Assembly: GCA_020061125.1 (NCBI GenBank) | Contig: JAGUYV010000369.1 | Span: 1 to 11,393, forward strand | From: a bacterium | Lineage (GTDB): Bacteria; UBP15; UBA6099; DSWB01 | DNA length: 11,393 nt | Direction of reading: 5' to 3' | In this document: positions 7,869 to 11,393 of the stretch, piece by piece | Numbering within the stretch: position 1 is the first letter of the stretch | Layout of the letters: each line of letters begins with the position of its first letter | The notes under the pieces: generated by a model | What the model was told of the DNA's origin: nothing | The model's database searches: none | What the model saw: the letters and a program-made list of their open reading frames with translations, nothing else | Position numbers and translations under genes: made by a program

Positions 7869-8358
7869 GGCATTTCATCCTGTAATGCGGGCACTGCGCA
7901 TGTCCGGTGAGGCACCACGCCTGCATGTGGTGCTCCGCGAGCACCATACGATCGTTGTGCGCGCCGCACACGGACAGAACCACATTGTTGCCCCTCGTGC
8001 AATGCAGCAGCGGACAGACCGACTCGCACAGTTCGCCGACAGCGATCGCCTGCGCGGGATCCGCGTCCGTGCGCGCGGGCAGAAACGCAACGAGCAACCG
8101 CGCCTGTTTCCAATCGGCAAGGTGATGCAACGCGTCCAGCGTTGGGTGCGGGGTGATGAGGCATACGGCTTCCTGTGCGATGCCGCACTCGGCCGCTCGC
8201 TTCATGGTTCCGGTAATCTCCTGCATGGCGGCTTCGGGATCATTGGAGTAGATGCCCACCAGCGCCCCGTGGCTTGCGGCCGCATGCTGCAGGCCCGAAA
8301 ACACGCCGGTGCACTTTGTCCATTTCCCTGTCTGTTCTTCCCGAATGTAAAGTAGCAT
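7858..8358 (-). CDS. Cys/His-rich small protein of unknown function, operon leader gene
   Basis: I do not recognise the family. The 166 residues begin with an alternating strand/helix pattern (strands near 2-6, 33-37, 64-69 and 87-93; helices near 41-58 and 73-84), followed by a cysteine-rich C-terminus: C111, C115, C120, C131, C149, C156 and C163, with H119, H134, H143, H144, H153, H158 and H164. This is typical of a metal or Fe-S site, but the ligand cannot be told. There is no signal peptide or membrane helix, so it should be cytoplasmic. I chose the ATG at 8358: GGAG lies 6 bases upstream, while the ATG at 8376 would begin about 5 bases after the predicted sigma-54 start and has no ribosome site. 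It is the first gene of the operon and overlaps ktrB by 11 bases, so a sensing or regulatory role in K+ uptake is plausible, not shown. Confidence 0.85.
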   Translation of the reverse strand: MLLYIREEQTGKWTKCTGVFSGLQHAAASHGALVGIYSNDPEAAMQEITGTMKRAAECGIAQEAVCLITPHPTLDALHHLADWKQARLLVAFLPARTDADPAQAIAVGELCESVCPLLHCTRGNNVVLSVCGAHNDRMVLAEHHMQAWCLTGHAQCPHYRMKCHEL

Positions 8359-8364
8359 GGCATT

Positions 8365-8368
8365 CTCC
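8365..8368 (-). promoter_or_regulatory. Ribosome binding site that decides the leader-gene start
   Basis: GGAG on the minus strand, 6 bases before the ATG at 8358 and within about 16 bases of the predicted sigma-54 transcript start (about 8381). The upstream in-frame ATG at 8376 has only adenines and no Shine-Dalgarno before it. Confidence 0.65.
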
Positions 8369-8391
8369 GCCGGCATTTTTCACAAATAAAA

Positions 8392-8407
8392 TGCAAGCCG
8401 CATGCCA
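8392..8407 (-). promoter_or_regulatory. Sigma-54 (-24/-12) promoter of the K+ transport operon
   Basis: The minus strand reads TGGCATGCGGCTTGCA. Against the sigma-54 consensus TGGCACR-N4-TTGCW, all specified positions fit except the sixth base (T for C), including the essential GG and GC with exact 10-base spacing between them. Transcription would start near 8381, leaving a 23-base leader with a Shine-Dalgarno before the ATG at 8358. The activator it needs is probably the NtrC-type regulator encoded directly upstream (8602-9936). Confidence 0.82.
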
Positions 8408-8456
8408 TGCCCGGCCCGCGCGAAAAATGCGCGGACGCGCACCACCGGCATGCCAT
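8400..8456 (-). repeat. Direct repeat ATGGCATGC upstream of and into the -24 box
   Basis: The 9-base word ATGGCATGC occurs at 8456-8448 and again at 8408-8400 on the minus strand, 48 bases apart. The second copy includes the -24 element of the sigma-54 promoter; the first copy extends to a perfect palindrome GGCATGCC (8447-8454) and is not followed by a -12 element. It may be a binding site for a further regulator that could block sigma-54 polymerase, or a remnant of duplication. Confidence 0.45.
8414..8436 (-). other. GC-rich hairpin just upstream of the sigma-54 promoter
   Basis: On the minus strand GTCCGCGC and GCGCGGGC can pair (8 pairs, one of them G-T) around a 7-base loop ATTTTTC. It lies between the upstream palindromes and the promoter. 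No T-run follows on the minus strand, so it is not a standard terminator for the response-regulator transcript. It may affect DNA shape or slow read-through; a chance structure in GC-rich DNA is possible. Confidence 0.35.
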
Positions 8457-8468
8457 AAAAAAGGACTT

Positions 8469-8479
8469 ATTCAGTGAAT
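8469..8479. promoter_or_regulatory. Small palindrome ATTCA-G-TGAAT, possible activator site
   Basis: An 11-base palindrome, perfect apart from the central base, centred near -93 from the predicted transcription start. Its TGAAT/ATTCA arms are part of the same AATGAA-like word found in the two palindromes further upstream. The position suits a sigma-54 activator site, but its shortness makes chance a real alternative. Confidence 0.35.
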
Positions 8480-8491
8480 GTTTTCGTACGG

Positions 8492-8506
8492 AATGAAATC
8501 TTCATT
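8492..8506. promoter_or_regulatory. Palindrome AATGAA-N3-TTCATT, putative activator (UAS) site
   Basis: Perfect 6-base arms around three bases, centred near -118 from the predicted sigma-54 start. It contains the octamer AATGAAAT (8492-8499), which recurs twice more at 8561-8598. Size, symmetry and distance agree with an upstream activating sequence for an NtrC-family dimer, most simply the one encoded at 8602-9936. That this protein binds here is inference. Confidence 0.5.
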
Positions 8507-8560
8507 TTTTCGGGATTGAGATGTACCGGGGTGCGCCGAGCGCCCTTCTCCGCGCGATTC

Positions 8561-8598
8561 GCATTTCATTTTGCAATGCGCTTTTCAGAATGAAATGC
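8561..8598. repeat. 10-base perfect inverted repeat GCATTTCATT, putative UAS pair
   Basis: GCATTTCATT (8561-8570) and its exact complement AATGAAATGC (8589-8598) are separated by 18 bases, starting 4 bases beyond the response-regulator stop codon. Arm centres are 28 bases apart, near -185 and -213 from the predicted start. The octamer ATTTCATT is shared with the palindrome at 8492-8506. As RNA it could fold into a hairpin, but it is A/T-rich with an 18-base loop and no T-run after it, so a pair of activator sites fits better than a terminator. Confidence 0.5.
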
Positions 8599-8601
8599 AC
8601 T

Positions 8602-9936
8602 TTACAGGCCGAGTTTCTTGCGCTTTCGCCACAGGGTTGTGGTGTTCATGCCGAGCAGGCGTGCGGCTTCCTCGATGGGAATGTCCTGGGACAGCGCTTT
8701 GCGGATCATGTTTTCTTCGAGCACGGCCAGAGGCGTAATGCCCTGCTCGTCCGCATTGTTTTCGTGACCGCTGACGACCCTGTGCGGCAGGTGCTCCATG
8801 CGGATCGTGCGGCCGGGGCACACAAGCACCGCGCTTTCCAGCATGTGGGACAGCTCACGCACATTGCCCGGCCAGGAGTGCGAAATAAGAAACTGCTTGA
8901 CATCCTGATCCATGTCTTCGGCCGTGCGCTTGTGCGCGCTGTTGTATTCCGCGAGGAAGCGTTCGGCCAGGAGCATGATATCTTCTTTTCTCTTGCGCAG
9001 CGGCGGGATGTGCAGTTCCACCACATTGAGGCGGTAGAACAGGTCCTGCCGGAACTCCCTGGCCTCGACCATGGCGGCGAGGTCCCTGTTGGTGGCGGCG
9101 ATGATGCGCGCGTCCACGGAGCGCGGTGTGGGATCGCCAAGGCGCTCGAAGGTTTTCTCCTCGATAAGCCGCAGCATTTTCTGCTGCACGGCCAGCGGCG
9201 CCTCTCCGATTTCATCCAGGAACAGGGTGCCGCCGTTCGCGGTCTCCACTTTTCCGGGCTTGTCCGCCACCGCCCCCGTGAACGCGCCTTTTTTGTGTCC
9301 GAACAACTCGGATTCGAGCAGGGATTCCTGGAACGAAGCGCAGTCCACCACCGCGAACGGGCCTGCCGCGCGGGCGCTCCACCGGTGCATGAGCCGCGCC
9401 AGCAGGCCCTTGCCCGTGCCGCTTTCTCCCGTGATCAGAATGCTTGTGCCGGACTCGGCGACCGTGCGCGCCACTTCGAGCAGATGCCGCACGGCCGGGT
9501 TGCCGGAGATAAATTCCGTGGCGTACGGCAACTCGCCCAGGCGGCGGCGCAGGCCCGACACCTCGGTGCGGTATCCGCGCACGCTCTCGACCTGCGCAAT
9601 GCGGTGCCGCACCTGGTCCGGGGAAAACGGCTTGGTGATGTAGTCGTAAGCGCCCTCTTTCATGGCGTCTACCGCGCTCTCGATGGACCCGTGCGCGGTG
9701 ATGATGATGGCGTCCGTGTCCCGGTGCAGGTCGCGCAGCTTGCGCAGGAATTCGAGGCCGCTCATGCCCGGAAGCTGCAGATCCACGATGGCGATGTCCG
9801 CATGTTGCTGTTCGAGAAACGCCAGGGCGGATTCCGCGTCCGGCACGCTCCAGACCTCGTGCCCGTCGCGCTTCATCATGATTTCCAGGGACCGCAGAAT
9901 GTGCGGATCGTCGTCCAGTATGAGAATTTTGCTCAT
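8602..9936 (-). CDS. NtrC-family sigma-54-dependent response regulator (AlgB-like)
   Basis: Three parts over 444 residues. The receiver (about 3-118) has D8/D9/D10, phospho-acceptor D52 (VDLQLP), T80 and K102 (TKPF). The AAA+ domain (about 140-375) has Walker A GESGTGKG (170-177), the sigma-54 contact motif GAFTGA (217-222), Walker B LFLDE (238-242) and WPGNVRE (365-371). A Fis-type helix-turn-helix fills about 405-444 (EEAARLLGMNTTTLWRKRK region). Every motif needed for phosphorylation, ATP-driven sigma-54 activation and DNA binding is present. The ATG is 39 bases after the kinase stop with GGAGA about 9 bases upstream, so the two genes form a kinase/regulator pair. The sigma-54 promoter and palindromes just downstream make the K+ operon its likely target. 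The signal answered is unknown. Confidence 0.96.
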   Translation of the reverse strand: MSKILILDDDPHILRSLEIMMKRDGHEVWSVPDAESALAFLEQQHADIAIVDLQLPGMSGLEFLRKLRDLHRDTDAIIITAHGSIESAVDAMKEGAYDYITKPFSPDQVRHRIAQVESVRGYRTEVSGLRRRLGELPYATEFISGNPAVRHLLEVARTVAESGTSILITGESGTGKGLLARLMHRWSARAAGPFAVVDCASFQESLLESELFGHKKGAFTGAVADKPGKVETANGGTLFLDEIGEAPLAVQQKMLRLIEEKTFERLGDPTPRSVDARIIAATNRDLAAMVEAREFRQDLFYRLNVVELHIPPLRKRKEDIMLLAERFLAEYNSAHKRTAEDMDQDVKQFLISHSWPGNVRELSHMLESAVLVCPGRTIRMEHLPHRVVSGHENNADEQGITPLAVLEENMIRKALSQDIPIEEAARLLGMNTTTLWRKRKKLGL

Positions 9937-9975
9937 GGCCTTTGTCTCCGGGCGGATAAATGCGCCGCCGATCCG

Positions 9976-11393
9976 TTATTGTCCGGCCTCGCCGGGCAGC
10001 GGAATTTCGATGATAAACTCCGTGCCTTTTCTGATTTCGCTGTCCACGCGGATTTCGCCCCTGTGCGCGTCCACGATTTCCTTTGCGATGGTGAGTCCCA
10101 GGCCCAGCGAACCTGGCTCGCGGATTTTGTCCAGCGATGTGAAGGGCAGGAACAGGCGCTTGAGATCCTCGCGCGCGATGCCAGCGCCCGTGTCCGTAAT
10201 CGTGATTACGGCGCGGTCGCGCGTTTTCTCCAGCGCCAGGCTCACCGAGCCGCCGGGCCGCGTGTAGCGCAGCGCATTGCCCACGATATTCGTGACCACC
10301 CAGGGAAACTTGACTGGATCCGCGTCCGCGAACACGGGCGCAGCGGGCATGCTCTGCTTCCATTCGATGCCCTTGTCGCGCGCCTGCGCGGCCAGGGGCT
10401 TGAGCGCCGCGTCGAGCAGGCCCGCCAGATCAATGCGCAGGCGGCGCAGCATGAGCGTGGGCGCGGCGTCCCGCGCCGCCTCGATCAGTTCCGTGACCAG
10501 GCCCGAAAGCGTGGCGCAATCCGCCTTGAGCATGCGCAGCAGATCGTCGGTCTCCTCGTCCCGGCCCTTGAACGATTCGTTGATCAGGTTCACGGACATG
10601 GTCAACGAAGTGACCGGTGTTTTCAACTGGTGCGAGAACATGGACACGAACTTGCGGCGCGACTCCTCGAACTGTTTCTGTTCGGTCACATCCCAGAAGA
10701 TCAGCAGATACCCTTCGGTGTCTCCTTCAGGGGACTTGAAAGGCAGGAGTCTTGGGCTGTAGGTTTTGTCTTCTCCATCTCTGCGGAGCGTCATTTCCGG
10801 GAGGCTGGCCTCGGCTTGCGCGCCCGGGTTCATGGCGGGCAGAAGCGCGGCGCGTGCGCTCTCGGGCAGGCCGTCGTGGAACAGGTTCAGCGCGCCGCCC
10901 TCGCGCCCGGCGTTGAGCAGTTCCCTGCCGGTGCGGTTCATGCCCAGGATGTTCAGGTCCGTGTCCAGCAGGGCCAGGCCTTCGGCCACCTCCTCGATCA
11001 CGAACGCGAGGCGCGCCTGCAGGCGCGTGAATTTCCTGGCCTGTTCGTCCTCGTAACTGCTCAAGCGGTCGAGCAGATCGTCAAGCTCCTTGCGCAGTCG
11101 CAGAATTTCGTCCACGGGCTGGCCCGCCTCGGGTTCGCCAGTTTCCGCGGGCTTGAGCGCGCTGTGCAGATCTCCGGCCACGGACAAAATGGGACCGGAA
11201 ATTCTATCTGCCGCCACCAGGGCGAAGACCACCAGCGCGGCCATGGCCACGGCCAGGCACACGCTTGCGGCGCCCACCATGAGCCGCGCCGTGGAGCGCG
11301 TGCGGCGCTCGTGCCGGAACATGGCGTCTTCGTTCAGCGCAATGAGGTCTCCGACCTGCTTGTAGAGCGGAGACAGGAGCGCGATGCGTTCGC
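9976..11393 (-). CDS. Membrane sensor histidine kinase, KinB-like, 5' end outside window
   Basis: The frame runs into the right edge (last full codon 11391-11389), so the 471 visible residues lack the N-terminus. An ATG at 11322 looks like a start but belongs to the periplasmic signature LNEDAM, parallel to LNQQTM in the kinase at 3945-5792, so the first membrane helix and most of the periplasmic domain must lie beyond the edge. Visible parts: end of the periplasmic region (1-35), membrane helix (about 36-60), HAMP-like linker, PAS (about 129-245), HisKA with H254 in SHQLKTP, and HATPase with NIVGNALRYT, DTGAGI (400-405) and GLGLTI. The residue after the phospho-His is Gln, not the usual Glu. 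Its partner is the sigma-54 response regulator immediately downstream. Confidence 0.95.
   Translation of the reverse strand, partial: ERIALLSPLYKQVGDLIALNEDAMFRHERRTRSTARLMVGAASVCLAVAMAALVVFALVAADRISGPILSVAGDLHSALKPAETGEPEAGQPVDEILRLRKELDDLLDRLSSYEDEQARKFTRLQARLAFVIEEVAEGLALLDTDLNILGMNRTGRELLNAGREGGALNLFHDGLPESARAALLPAMNPGAQAEASLPEMTLRRDGEDKTYSPRLLPFKSPEGDTEGYLLIFWDVTEQKQFEESRRKFVSMFSHQLKTPVTSLTMSVNLINESFKGRDEETDDLLRMLKADCATLSGLVTELIEAARDAAPTLMLRRLRIDLAGLLDAALKPLAAQARDKGIEWKQSMPAAPVFADADPVKFPWVVTNIVGNALRYTRPGGSVSLALEKTRDRAVITITDTGAGIAREDLKRLFLPFTSLDKIREPGSLGLGLTIAKEIVDAHRGEIRVDSEIRKGTEFIIEIPLPGEAGQ

Larger units (their letters stand above)
681..8381 (-). other. Predicted operon: leader gene-ktrB-ktrA-HK-REC/TPR-trkA-N-trkA-trkH
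   Basis: Eight genes in one direction from a single recognisable promoter. Junctions, in order: 11-base overlap, ATGA overlap, 34-base gap, ATGA overlap, 10-base gap, ATGA overlap, 19-base gap. None of the gaps is long enough to hold a convincing promoter or terminator, and no clear terminator follows trkH. The arrangement implies co-transcription and coupled translation of two K+ uptake systems with a two-component pair. Confidence 0.8.

Noticed and set aside
7870-7882. Further copy of the UAS-like word (GCATTTCATCCTG) at the ktrB start
   Set aside because: It coincides with the ktrB ribosome site and the coding end of the leader gene, lacks a palindromic partner, and is best explained by the Shine-Dalgarno AGGATGA.
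8461-8466. T-run (CCTTTTTTA on the minus strand around 8457-8466) as terminator of the NtrC-type gene
   Set aside because: Only the 11-base palindrome ATTCAGTGAAT precedes it, with a one-base loop, which cannot form a stable terminator hairpin.
9212-10363. Minus-strand open frame of 383 codons overlapping kinase and NtrC regulator
   Set aside because: A frame-shifted shadow of two well-defined genes; the translation is Arg/Gly/His-rich without domains.
11320-11322. ATG at 11322 as start of the right-hand kinase
   Set aside because: The frame remains open to the window edge and the 23 codons before the ATG encode a typical end of a periplasmic sensor helix; starting here would remove the first membrane helix.

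Overview
The window reads as a piece of a Gram-negative, GC-rich bacterial chromosome in which every gene lies on the minus strand, so it reads from right to left. It uses sigma-54: there is an NtrC-type activator with an intact GAFTGA motif and, downstream of it, a near-consensus -24/-12 promoter. KinB-like sensor kinases, a split TrkA, and a receiver fused to TPRs would fit Desulfobacterota or the PVC group, but the phylum cannot be decided from this sequence.

Right part (11393 to 8602): a sensor histidine kinase whose N-terminus lies beyond the window edge, followed 39 bases later by its probable partner, an NtrC/AlgB-type sigma-54 response regulator. Next comes a 243-base intergenic region (8359-8601) that looks like a control region. 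It holds three copies of the octamer ATTTCATT arranged as palindromes, a small palindrome, a direct repeat, a GC-rich hairpin and one sigma-54 promoter (8392-8407).

Centre (8358 to 681): a seven-junction, eight-gene operon with gaps of at most 34 bases and several ATGA stop/start overlaps. Its order is a small Cys-rich protein of unknown function, ktrB, ktrA, a second KinB-like histidine kinase, a response regulator whose output is TPRs instead of a DNA-binding domain, a short TrkA-N protein, a TrkA N+C protein, and trkH. It therefore carries two complete K+ uptake systems (KtrAB and TrkAH) wrapped around a two-component pair.

Left part (663 to 1): a separate sigma-70-type promoter with a perfect TATAAT drives an exported protein of unknown function that runs off the left edge. 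This gene has no open-frame stop in the window and is easy to miss.

Inferred working model: the upstream kinase/NtrC pair switches on the K+ operon through sigma-54, while the kinase/REC-TPR pair made by the operon may adjust the transporters or their RCK subunits by protein contact. The least explained parts are the Cys-rich leader protein and the TPR response regulator. No RNA genes, insertion sequences or CRISPR arrays are visible.
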